Assembly: GCF_047729555.1 (NCBI RefSeq)
Contig: NZ_CP159825.1
Location: 868,001 to 932,000 of the forward strand
From: Porticoccus sp905181945
GTDB taxonomy: Bacteria > Pseudomonadota > Gammaproteobacteria > Pseudomonadales > Porticoccaceae
DNA length: 64,000 bases
Direction: 5' to 3'
A program made the position numbers and the translations under genes. Each line of letters begins with the position of its first letter. Positions within the stretch are counted from its first letter, which is position 1. The notes under the pieces were generated by a model. The model was not told the origin of the DNA, made no database searches, and saw only the letters and a program-made list of their open reading frames with translations. Positions 51,738 through 60,141 of the stretch are shown piece after piece.

Positions 51738-52169
51738 TTAAGAAGCAAATGCCCTTGATTCTTTTGAATTTAAATGCACTTTAATACCTGGTGGTAGCCC
51801 TATTTCAATTTCAATCTGACCAATGGTGTGATCATGGTTTTCTACCATCTCATTCATTTTATAAACTTTTTGTATAGAGGAAATTATTGCTGACTGAAGC
51901 TTAGATAAGTTTTCATTATCAGAGAGATTATCAAGGTTTTTGACTCCACCAGCTTTTTGTTCAACGATGATGCCGATTTTAGGTGGAAATGATAAGCCAA
52001 AAAAAACGTCACCTATGATAAATCCTGATTTTTCCAATACAGGTTTAAGTCCGTTAATTTCAGACAATCCATCACCTAAAAATGACGTAGCTTTACCACC
52101 CAACTCCCCTACTTTCTCCTTAATAGAATCATTTAAATCTTTTGACTTATTTTTTATTTTATCAAACAT
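51738..52169 (-). CDS. Cytoplasmic protein of unknown function, 143 aa
   Basis: Starts MFDKIKNKSKDLNDSIKEKV with no signal peptide. The N-terminal 40 residues are a charged amphipathic helix, then a moderately hydrophobic beta-rich core (GFIIGDVFFGLSFPPKIGII) and a helix (LSKLQSAIISSIQKVYKMNE). No family recognised. It lies 51 bases upstream of the ABC operon on the same strand; the dispersed repeat begins about 190 bases upstream of its start. Confidence 0.5.
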   Translation of the reverse strand: MFDKIKNKSKDLNDSIKEKVGELGGKATSFLGDGLSEINGLKPVLEKSGFIIGDVFFGLSFPPKIGIIVEQKAGGVKNLDNLSDNENLSKLQSAIISSIQKVYKMNEMVENHDHTIGQIEIEIGLPPGIKVHLNSKESRAFAS

Positions 52170-52360
52170 GATATAAAACCCCTTAAGTTTTTAGAATAAG
52201 ACCCATAACCAAGAGGTTCACATCAGAAGTCTACTTCACAGTATATCCCTTTAAATTTGAACCAAAGTGCATCTGCCTCACCGTTGAAATAGTTTAGGTA
52301 TATAGTTGTTAAAGTCCCTACTATCAAAAAAAATACATACATAAATTACCTCTTCTCCTT

Positions 52361-52463
52361 TTTTTACACAATAACTATTAAAGGAAGAATGTTCAAATCC
52401 AGCTTTTAAAAGATTGGGCGGGTACTATATACAAGCAGCAAACCATAAGCCCTCCCCCGCCCC
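52361..52463. repeat. Dispersed intergenic repeat, copy outside the island
   Basis: TTCAAATCCAGCTTTTAAAA, GATTGGGCGGGTACTAT and the C-rich end CCCTCCCCCGCCCC match the blocks of copies at 10512, 11338 and 12453. It ends about 25 bases before the truncated autotransporter frame begins. Confidence 0.6.
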
Positions 52464-52487
52464 CTGAAACACGTTAAATAAATAAAG

Positions 52488-53094
52488 AAGTGGTAGCACC
52501 AGTCAGCAGTTACAAGGCTTTACATTGACCACCTCGCTTTTGGGGGGCTATGGTCGCCATGATAATGAGCGTCTGGTCATTGATAACTTAAACGGTAGAG
52601 AAGTGGCTAAGTCAGACTTTAGCAGTCTCTTTATCAGTCCTTCTGTGACCATTGCCTCTGCGTACAAAATATATGAACGCGTTGAGCTGCGACCGTCTGC
52701 CAGTGTTAACTACAGTGTCGCTTGGTTGGATGATCACTCTGAGCGAGGTACGACTCAATCTAACCTGTCCGTTGATGATCGTCAGATACAAGCCTTATCC
52801 ACCAAGCTACAGATAGCTGCAGCCTATGCTTATAGTGCAACCAGTGAGTTTGAGTTAAGAACGGGTATCAACTCGCGTTATACCGATGATGATGATACCG
52901 AGATCAGCATAGGCGGTAGTAAGTCTAAATTTAGCAACGTGGGTGATGAGAATGTCTACAGTAGTTTTGTGGGTGCTCGTATACGAATAGCCAGCAGCGA
53001 TAAGCTCAGTTTAGTGGCTGATGTTGAGTTAGGGGGTAACGGCGATGAAGACTATAAGGCCGGTCATTTAAGTGTTGAATACACCTTCCACTAG
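52488..53094 (+). pseudogene. Truncated autotransporter barrel (3' part only)
   Basis: An open frame from about 52488 (RSGSTSQQLQGFTLT ... YTFH) encodes barrel strands: GGYGRHDNERLVI, RVELRPSASVNYSVAWLD, LQIAAAYAYSATSEFELRTG, ending in the aromatic-plus-His YTFH. The signal and passenger are missing, and a stop precedes the fragment. The break coincides with the end of the dispersed repeat, so a recombination event probably removed the 5' part. The best start codon within the frame, TTG at 52525, has no ribosome site. Confidence 0.65.
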
Positions 53095-53512
53095 TCTGGC
53101 TAGGTGTTTGTATGGATAGACATTTGTATGGCAATACATAACTTGGTCTAGTTTTAGTATCTTTGCAGCCAGTAGTGCTTTAAAACAAATCAACCTAATC
53201 AGCACAGAGGGTCGTGGATATACCACGCCCCTCTAATTCTTAAATCTGCAGTAAATGAAAAACTACCATTTTTATCAAACAGGTAATTTTTTATATTAAA
53301 AAATTTAATAATTAAATAATAGTTCTACTAATTTTTTAATGCCTGGTTTTAAGAAATTCTCTTTTTTTACTCAATGTAGTTTTTTTACAATCTTTTAAAT
53401 TTAAGCATTTTTCTATATACTATGTGTTAATAATAAGATGACAATCGCCGTCTAGTCAGTAGTTAGCAATGAGCGATTCAGCAAGCATCAACTGCCTTCT
53501 GAGGGGCCAAAA
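53095..53512. other. Gap upstream of the isocitrate dehydrogenase gene
   Basis: No gene seen. The A/T-rich stretch 53270-53440 probably holds the promoter of the downstream gene; I cannot place -10/-35 boxes with confidence. Confidence 0.5.
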
Positions 53513-55747
53513 ATGACCAAAGAAATCTCTAAAATAATCTATACAAAAACAGATGAAGCGCCAGCATTAGCAACATACTCCTTGCTACCCATTGTCAATG
53601 CATTTACCAAGGCAGCAAGCGTTGTAGTAGAAACGTCAGATCTTTCTCTAGCAGCTCGAATTCTATCTGCATTTCCGGAAAAACTTAAGGGAGAACAAAG
53701 AGCAAACGATGCACTGCATGAGCTAGGAGAGCTAACACAAGATCCAAATGCCAACATTATTAAACTACCAAATATAAGCGCTTCTATTCCGCAACTACAA
53801 GAAGCCATTATCGAACTTCAATCAAAAGGTTATGATATTCCCGACTACCCAGAAAGCACTAAAACTCCTGGAAGCATAGCTATAAAAAATAAATATGCGA
53901 AAGTCCTCGGCAGTGCTGTAAATCCAGTACTACGAGAAGGAAACTCCGATCGCAGAGCCCCAGGAGCAGTAAAACAATTTGCTCGCAAGCATCCTCATCG
54001 TATGGGTAAATGGAGTCAATCTTCACGTACGCATGTGGCTCACATGAGAAGTGGAGACTTTTACAGTAGCGACATAGCCACAACGATGAAGAATGCTGAG
54101 ACGGTTAGCATTGAGCTAGTCGATAGTTCAGGAAAAAAAACCCTACTTAAAGACAATATTGCTGTTCAGAAAGGTGAGCTAGTAAGTGCTATGTTTATGA
54201 GCGTCAAAGCGCTCCGAAAGTTCCTAGATGAAGAAATGGAAGGTGCTAGAAAAGCAGACCTGCTGTTCTCTTTGCACCTTAAAGCGACAATGATGAAAGT
54301 ATCTGATCCTATTATTTTTGGACATGCTGTCACCGTGTACTATGAAAATGCATTTGAAAAGTACGCTTCCACACTAGCTGACCTTGAAGTGAATCCTAAC
54401 GATGGTGTCGGCAGTGTCTTCAAGAAAATTGATCAACTCCCTTATTCTAAGCGAGTAGAGGTTGAAACAGAATTTCGTCGATGCTATGAAATACGGCCAG
54501 AGATGGCCATGGTTGACTCTGATAGAGGTATAACTAATTTACATGTTCCCAGCGATATTATAGTTGACGCCTCGATGCCTGCAATGATTCGCGATGGCGG
54601 TATGATGTGGAATGCACACGGCAAGCTAAGATCCACAAAAGCAGTCATTCCAGATACTAGTTACGCCACCATTTATCAAGAAGTTATTAATTTTTGCAAG
54701 CATCATGATGCATTTGACCCTACAGCTATGGGTACCGTGCCTAATATCGGTCTTATGGCTCAAAAAGCTGAAGAGTATGGTTCTCATGACAAAACATTTG
54801 AAGCGCCTGCAAATGGCACCATACGCATCGTCACCAAGAGCGGAGAAGTAGTACTTCAGCATGAAAATATTGAAAAAGGTGATATATGGCGAATGTGTCA
54901 GGCTAAAGATGCGCCTATTCAAGATTGGGTGAAACTAGCTGTAAAAAGAGCGAGGGCCAGTGACATGCCTGCAATTTTCTGGCTTGATGCTAAGCGTGGA
55001 CATGATGCTCAAATGATAGAAAAAGTGAAAAGATATTTAAAAGACCATGACACAGAAGGTCTTCGAATTGAAATCATGACCCCAGAAAGAGCCATACGCC
55101 TAACCATGGAAAGACTGAAAGGCGGCAAAGACACCATTTCCGTTACAGGCAATGTATTACGCGACTATTTAACTGACCTATTTCCTATCTTAGAATTAGG
55201 CACTAGCGCAAAAATGCTTTCTATTGTGCCACTAATGGCAGGTGGAGGACTTTTTGAAACAGGAGCCGGAGGCTCAGCACCAAAACATGTTCAACAATTT
55301 GTCGAGGAAGGTCACCTACGATGGGACTCGCTAGGTGAATTCCTCGCATTGACTGTCTCTTTAGAAGATATTGCGATCAAAACAGGTAACCCAAAAGCAC
55401 AAATTTTGGCAGACTCGCTTGATAGGGCAACAGGTCGACTCCTAGAAACAGGGAAGTCGCCCTCTCGCAAGGTTTGTGAGCTTGATAATAGGGGTAGTCA
55501 CTTTTATCTAGCCTTGTACTGGGCTGAAGATCTAGCAGCACAAAAAGATGATGCCGACCTTCAAAAGATATTCCATGAGCTATCACAAAAACTTCGCGAT
55601 AATGAACAGCTTATTGTCGAAGAGCTTATTGCTTGCCAGGGAGGAAAGATCGACATTGGTGGATACTACCAGCTTGATCCAGTCAAAGTTGAGAAGGCTA
55701 TGCGTCCAAGCGAGACTTTAAATACATTATTGAGCAATGTTTCATAA
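53513..55747 (+). CDS. icd: NADP-dependent isocitrate dehydrogenase, monomeric type
   Basis: A 744-residue monomeric IDH (IDH-II) that oxidises isocitrate to 2-oxoglutarate with NADP in the TCA cycle. The N-terminus KIIYTKTDEAPALATYSLLP is diagnostic; substrate and metal segments include HPHRMGKWSQSSRTHVAHM, LFSLHLKATMMKVSDPI, MIRDGGMMWNAHGK and the later SLDRATGRLLETGKSPSRKV. Complete relative to the family (about 740 aa). GAGG precedes the ATG by about 9 bases. Unrelated in sequence to homodimeric Icd. Confidence 0.97.
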   Translation: MTKEISKIIYTKTDEAPALATYSLLPIVNAFTKAASVVVETSDLSLAARILSAFPEKLKGEQRANDALHELGELTQDPNANIIKLPNISASIPQLQEAIIELQSKGYDIPDYPESTKTPGSIAIKNKYAKVLGSAVNPVLREGNSDRRAPGAVKQFARKHPHRMGKWSQSSRTHVAHMRSGDFYSSDIATTMKNAETVSIELVDSSGKKTLLKDNIAVQKGELVSAMFMSVKALRKFLDEEMEGARKADLLFSLHLKATMMKVSDPIIFGHAVTVYYENAFEKYASTLADLEVNPNDGVGSVFKKIDQLPYSKRVEVETEFRRCYEIRPEMAMVDSDRGITNLHVPSDIIVDASMPAMIRDGGMMWNAHGKLRSTKAVIPDTSYATIYQEVINFCKHHDAFDPTAMGTVPNIGLMAQKAEEYGSHDKTFEAPANGTIRIVTKSGEVVLQHENIEKGDIWRMCQAKDAPIQDWVKLAVKRARASDMPAIFWLDAKRGHDAQMIEKVKRYLKDHDTEGLRIEIMTPERAIRLTMERLKGGKDTISVTGNVLRDYLTDLFPILELGTSAKMLSIVPLMAGGGLFETGAGGSAPKHVQQFVEEGHLRWDSLGEFLALTVSLEDIAIKTGNPKAQILADSLDRATGRLLETGKSPSRKVCELDNRGSHFYLALYWAEDLAAQKDDADLQKIFHELSQKLRDNEQLIVEELIACQGGKIDIGGYYQLDPVKVEKAMRPSETLNTLLSNVS

Positions 55748-55843
55748 GCAGTCTTTTTGAGCTGATATTAGCCTTAATTGATGATTTTTCGGCCCTGGGT
55801 GGAATAAAGCCTACCAAGAACTGAAAAATTTAATCCAAAACCT

Positions 55844-56278
55844 ATGGATGAAAAGCTAATGATTCCTAATACTTTACTTTCGATTATTCTGCTAACCTCA
55901 ATCATGTTGATTGGGGTATCGCCAGCGCAATCTGAAAGATTTGCCCTGGGTGATTTACCTATACCTGATACTGCTGGTAATATTTATGTCCAGAAACTTT
56001 CTAGTGATAGTCATTCAACTGATTTTTTAATCGTCATAAAAAGCCATGTTCCGCTTCATAAGCATGCTGATCATACAGAAACTATCTACGTATTAGAGGG
56101 CACAGGGGAATTTCAAGAAGGCAACAAATACCTTACGATAGAACCAGGAGACTACTTAAGAATACCCAAAGGCACACCTCATGCCGTCAGGGTGACATCT
56201 TCCGAGCCACTCAAAGTATTATCAGTTCAAGCCCCTGAATTTTTTGGCAAAGATCGCATCGCTGTAGAAAACCCTTAA
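55844..56278 (+). CDS. Periplasmic cupin-domain protein
   Basis: A 144-residue protein with an N-terminal signal (IPNTLLSIILLTSIMLIGVS, cut near AQS) and one cupin_2 domain. The metal motif shows HKHADHTETIYVLEG (His, His, Glu) and the second motif IPKGTPHAVRV (His). The ligand or reaction is unknown; exported single cupins often bind or sense small molecules. Start ambiguous between ATG 55844 and the later ATG 55859. The membrane protein gene begins at the next base after its stop. Confidence 0.8.
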   Translation: MDEKLMIPNTLLSIILLTSIMLIGVSPAQSERFALGDLPIPDTAGNIYVQKLSSDSHSTDFLIVIKSHVPLHKHADHTETIYVLEGTGEFQEGNKYLTIEPGDYLRIPKGTPHAVRVTSSEPLKVLSVQAPEFFGKDRIAVENP

Positions 56279-56692
56279 ATGAATAACATAGAGATTCAAA
56301 ACAAAGCCATCTACTCGCCTCTTCAAATTTTTTTCGGCTCTTTATTTTTTGGCCCACTTTCCATGTTGTATTTTCTCTGGAAAAATTTCGACATCATGAA
56401 AGAACCTGTTAAGGCTAAAAAAGTCCCCTATTACGGCTCTATTTTTATTATTATTTTAATAACATGTCTTAAGTTAACGCCCCCTGAGATCAATCAACTG
56501 GTCCCTGGGATAGTCGTTCCTTTCCTCTATGCGCTGGTTGCATTACAGATATCAACATCCTTACAAATGAATAAAGAGGCAATCATAGCTAACCCTAACT
56601 ACACACTTCAACCACTACAGAAAGTTATAGCCTATGGCGCAATACTCTACCTGCCTTGGCTTGCCATTAGCTTCTACATGCAGAACCTGTAA
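56279..56692 (+). CDS. Membrane protein of unknown function, 137 aa
   Basis: The frame starts at the base after the cupin stop, so translation is coupled. Four hydrophobic segments (LQIFFGSLFFGPLSMLYFLW, YYGSIFIIILITCLK, VVPFLYALVALQI, VIAYGAILYLPWLAISFYM) alternate with short loops. No family recognised. The pairing with the cupin suggests a shared envelope function. Confidence 0.55.
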   Translation: MNNIEIQNKAIYSPLQIFFGSLFFGPLSMLYFLWKNFDIMKEPVKAKKVPYYGSIFIIILITCLKLTPPEINQLVPGIVVPFLYALVALQISTSLQMNKEAIIANPNYTLQPLQKVIAYGAILYLPWLAISFYMQNL

Positions 56693-56781
56693 GAATCTGT
56701 CATTAAAAACAAGCTATGAGCTATAAGTTTCCCAGTCATTCATATAATATTCTGATTGATTTCCTAACAACGGAGAAAAGT

Positions 56782-57108
56782 ATGCCCGCCTACCTAATTG
56801 GAGAAGTCATCGTTACAGATGAATCATGGATTTCTGGATATGCCAACAATGTGCATGACATTGTGCATAAGCATGGGGGGAAATATTTATCCAGAAGTTC
56901 GAATATTACACATGTAGAAGGTAAGCCCACCGAGGCATCACTGATAGCATTAGTTGAATTTCCCAGCATGGATGCGGCAAAGGCCTTCGTTGATGACCCA
57001 GACTACCAAGAATTTAGAGCTTCTCGCGTGAAAGGAAGCATCAGCACTGTTCAGATAATAGACAGCAGCGATGCTGCAGGCACAGTTCCATATCTTGTAG
57101 CAAGCTAG
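56782..57108 (+). CDS. DUF1330 family protein
   Basis: A 108-residue ferredoxin-like (dimeric alpha-beta barrel) protein from MPAYLIGEVIVTDESWISGY with GGAG 6 bases upstream; an earlier in-frame ATG at 56716 is weaker. Typical family segments are HGGKYLSRSSNITHVEGK, ALVEFPSMDAAKAFVDDPDY and YQEFRASRV. Function of the family is unknown; the fold suggests binding of small hydrophobic molecules. Confidence 0.85.
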   Translation: MPAYLIGEVIVTDESWISGYANNVHDIVHKHGGKYLSRSSNITHVEGKPTEASLIALVEFPSMDAAKAFVDDPDYQEFRASRVKGSISTVQIIDSSDAAGTVPYLVAS

Positions 57109-57163
57109 CTGGGCACTGTTCCGCATACTAATCTGATGACAGAGTGTAATTTTTTACTCCTAT

Positions 57164-57676
57164 TCACTCTTTACCGACTGAATAAAAAAGAGGGCTCTCT
57201 TCATCTGATTTGCGTGACTGTAAATCAAGTATTTTTTGCGCCGAACTCAAGATGAAATCTCGAAAACTGTCTTCTATGGACACCCTCTCTTTATCAAAAT
57301 CAATTTGTTCTTTTCTGCTTAGCTGCTTCCAGTTCTCTAAAATTGGAATATGTGAAGTAGCCTGAGCAAGCTGACTAAAGACCTGGTAGACGTCACTATT
57401 ATCTGCAAGGTTCAACAAGGAAGATAATCTGCTTATTCTTATGGCTGCCTCTGTTAACCCCACCTGGCCTTGAACTAGCGCTGAAGCAATCACTCGAATA
57501 CTGTTTTGATGGCCAATCTGTCGTTTGGCCAGCTCTTCCGAAAGAGCGATGGCAGATTGTTTCTGCTGCAAGTTTTTTTTGCGCACTTCTAGGTAAAGAA
57601 AGAAAGCATACCCGCCCAGCAAAAGAAGTATCAGCGCTGCGCTCACTATTAATGCTGTGTAAAAAAATGGATTCAT
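57164..57676 (-). CDS. DUF2489 family membrane-anchored protein
   Basis: A 170-residue protein with one N-terminal helix (YTALIVSAALILLLLGGYAF) and a helical cytoplasmic domain (KNLQQKQSAIALSEELAKRQ, LTEAAIRISRLSSLLN). DUF2489 proteins, often adjacent to rmuC or yihI-like genes, have no known role. It lies 62 bases downstream of rmuC on the same strand. Confidence 0.75.
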   Translation of the reverse strand: MNPFFYTALIVSAALILLLLGGYAFFLYLEVRKKNLQQKQSAIALSEELAKRQIGHQNSIRVIASALVQGQVGLTEAAIRISRLSSLLNLADNSDVYQVFSQLAQATSHIPILENWKQLSRKEQIDFDKERVSIEDSFRDFILSSAQKILDLQSRKSDEESPLFYSVGKE

Positions 57677-57738
57677 GGTTTCTGTCTTCGTCTATATTCA
57701 GCCAATGATCGGAAAATACTCAGCGTTAATAAAAACCT

Positions 57739-59091
57739 TTATATTTTCAAATCATCTTTTTGTTCTGCATCCGTCTGAAGCAACGATGCATCTTCTTGAT
57801 CCAAAGCCTCTTTGCTCCATGTCTCTGGAATTTTTCGCTTACTGCGAGCTCCCAACCTCCTGATATCATCAAACCTTTTGACTAGATTCCCTCGCCCGTT
57901 AACTAAGCGATTTTTTGCCTGATCCCAGGCGTCTTGGCTTTTTCCTATATGGCGTCCAATTTCATCCAAAGAGTCTACTACCAAGGCAAGCTGATCGTAG
58001 AGTTTTCCAGCTTCTATAGCGATTCTTTCAGCGTTACGATTCTGTTTATCGTAGCGCCATACATTATAAACAGTCTTCAATACAACCAGTAAAGTGCTCG
58101 GGCTTACAAGAAGAATTCCCTTATCATAGGCATCTTTACACAAGGTGTCGTCATTCTGAAGGGCCAACATAAAAGCTCCCTCTATGGGTACGAAGATCAA
58201 CACAAAATCAAGTGTGTTAACCCCTTCTAGCTGCTCGTAAGCTTTGCGGCTTAGGCCTGAAATATGATTTCTAATTGAATTGACATGTTGCTTTAAAAAC
58301 AACTTTTTTTCTTTCGAATCAGAGGCTCGACAATAGCGCTCATAATCCGTTAGTGAAACTTTTGCATCGATGACCAAATCTTTCTGATCAGGCATATGAA
58401 TAATCACATCTGGATTCCGACGGTGCCCCTCATCATTATAACGAGACGATTGAACCACATACTCCCGACCCTTGGTGAGACCTGAATCCTCGAGCAATCG
58501 CTCTAATACAACCTCCCCCCAATTTCCCTGAAATTTACTATCGCCTTTTAATGCACTTGCCAGCTGGACCGCATCTTCTCCCACCTGTTGTGCCTGTTTT
58601 TGCAATTCTACTACCTGTCCAATCAGTTTATTCCTATTGGCATTTTCATTATGGTAAGCCTCTTCTACCTGCTTGCGAAACCCAGTTATCTCCTCGCGTA
58701 ACGGGTCAATAGAGGAACTGAGCGCAAGTTTGCTCTCCTTTGAGAACTTTTCTTGCTTGGCATCAAAAATGCGATTAGCTAAATTTTCAAATTCTTGACT
58801 TAAGCTTTCACGTGCTTGCTTTAGCAGCGCCAGTTGTTCTTCGTATCTAATCTTATCGCTCTCTAGGCGGACCTCTAGTAAAGTTTTATCAGAACTAAGT
58901 AACGCAACATCTTTTTCCCTTGATGCCAATGCATCCCGAGTCACACCTAGCTCATGAATTAAGTTTTTTACTACCAGGTCAGATGCAGCCTGCTTGTAGT
59001 GGTTGTGAATCCTGAAGGCCAACAAAGTAACTACTGCCCCAGCAACAAAGCTACCAAAAATAAATATAAGACTATATCCAGCTACGTCCAT
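57739..59091 (-). CDS. rmuC: DNA recombination protein RmuC
   Basis: A 450-residue protein with an N-terminal membrane helix (LIFIFGSFVAGAVVTLLAF), a coiled coil (about 40-185) and the RmuC nuclease-like core (GNWGEVVLERLLEDSGL, NPDVIIHMPDQKDLVIDAKV, DFVLIFVPIEGAFMLAL, LLVSPSTLLVVLKTV). RmuC limits inversions at short inverted repeats and has been linked to phage defence in some bacteria. Complete. Confidence 0.95.
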   Translation of the reverse strand: MDVAGYSLIFIFGSFVAGAVVTLLAFRIHNHYKQAASDLVVKNLIHELGVTRDALASREKDVALLSSDKTLLEVRLESDKIRYEEQLALLKQARESLSQEFENLANRIFDAKQEKFSKESKLALSSSIDPLREEITGFRKQVEEAYHNENANRNKLIGQVVELQKQAQQVGEDAVQLASALKGDSKFQGNWGEVVLERLLEDSGLTKGREYVVQSSRYNDEGHRRNPDVIIHMPDQKDLVIDAKVSLTDYERYCRASDSKEKKLFLKQHVNSIRNHISGLSRKAYEQLEGVNTLDFVLIFVPIEGAFMLALQNDDTLCKDAYDKGILLVSPSTLLVVLKTVYNVWRYDKQNRNAERIAIEAGKLYDQLALVVDSLDEIGRHIGKSQDAWDQAKNRLVNGRGNLVKRFDDIRRLGARSKRKIPETWSKEALDQEDASLLQTDAEQKDDLKI

Positions 59092-59246
59092 AAAATATCT
59101 TACTCCTGGCTAAGTCGGTATATTTGATATCGCTATTAGTGTCATTTATTCGAAATCTGCAAGTCATCTCAGGGCTATAAAGTTGTAGTTCGGGCATGTA
59201 AGCTGGCTTACAGAGCTATCGATAGACTGTTTTAAACTAACCATTA

Positions 59247-59888
59247 TCAGGCTTTTGTGCTGTCTCTCATAGAGACTTTATTGTACCACTCAAGAGACCG
59301 AGCATTACCTTCTGGAATTTCTCTTTCAACCCATTTGGCAAAATCAACAGCACAGAAAGCAGTAATGTCAGCCATTGTAAACGAATCACCGGCAACAAAC
59401 GTATTCTCCGTTAGGTAGCGCTCCAGCCAGGCGTAAAAATTGTTGAGCGTATTCTGCCCTCTATCTACCAGACCCTCTATGGCTCCAACAGCGTCATTTC
59501 CTGGAAGACTGCGGTATGTGAAGTTCTCATTTTTTTTGTTGTTACGAAAAGCCTCACCGATGGCGATCATCCCATCAAACTCCATCTTGCGTTGCAGGCA
59601 CTCGACTGTTGCTCGTTCTAGCGGAGTTTTTCCTAGCAAAGGGGTTTCCGGATAGACCTCTTCAAGATACTTGCAAATAGCCATGACTTCATCAAATCTA
59701 GTGCCATCGTCTAGCTCTAAGACAGGAAGTAATCCACGCGGATTGATGGATAGGAACGCATCTTTAAGGTTTTCCCCGCCAATAATATCGACTTCGATTT
59801 TCTGGATGTCTAAGCCTTTTTCAGCAATAAACATACGTGCTCGTCTTGGATTGGGCGCTACAGCGCAGTCGTAAAGTATCATAGCCAT
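59247..59888 (-). CDS. Glutathione S-transferase
   Basis: A 213-residue soluble GST. The N-terminal thioredoxin-like domain has YDCAVAPNPRRARMFIAEKG and NPRGLLPVLELDDGTRFDEV (glutathione-binding loop with the cis-Pro), followed by a helical C-terminal domain (TMADITAFCAVDFAKWVER contains the N-capping box). Substrate class cannot be told. It stands alone between rmuC and the nuclease gene. Confidence 0.92.
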   Translation of the reverse strand: MAMILYDCAVAPNPRRARMFIAEKGLDIQKIEVDIIGGENLKDAFLSINPRGLLPVLELDDGTRFDEVMAICKYLEEVYPETPLLGKTPLERATVECLQRKMEFDGMIAIGEAFRNNKKNENFTYRSLPGNDAVGAIEGLVDRGQNTLNNFYAWLERYLTENTFVAGDSFTMADITAFCAVDFAKWVEREIPEGNARSLEWYNKVSMRDSTKA

Positions 59889-60141
59889 TGTCCTCTTTGT
59901 AATTTAAGCCAAGTGATCCGTAGGGATGTAGTTTTCTTTTCTTACACTAACAACAAACATCCGCATATAAAACAGCCAAAGTAGCTTTTTGGTGATTTTT
60001 ATCTTGGCAAATCTGAAGCTTTAGCAAAAAAGTTGACTCAATTATAAAATTTTTAAAAAGATAGGTTTTTTCTTCAATCCAGCTACTACTTTTTTGAAGT
60101 AGAATATTATGCGATTATAGAGCGCTCCTAGGATAAGAAAG

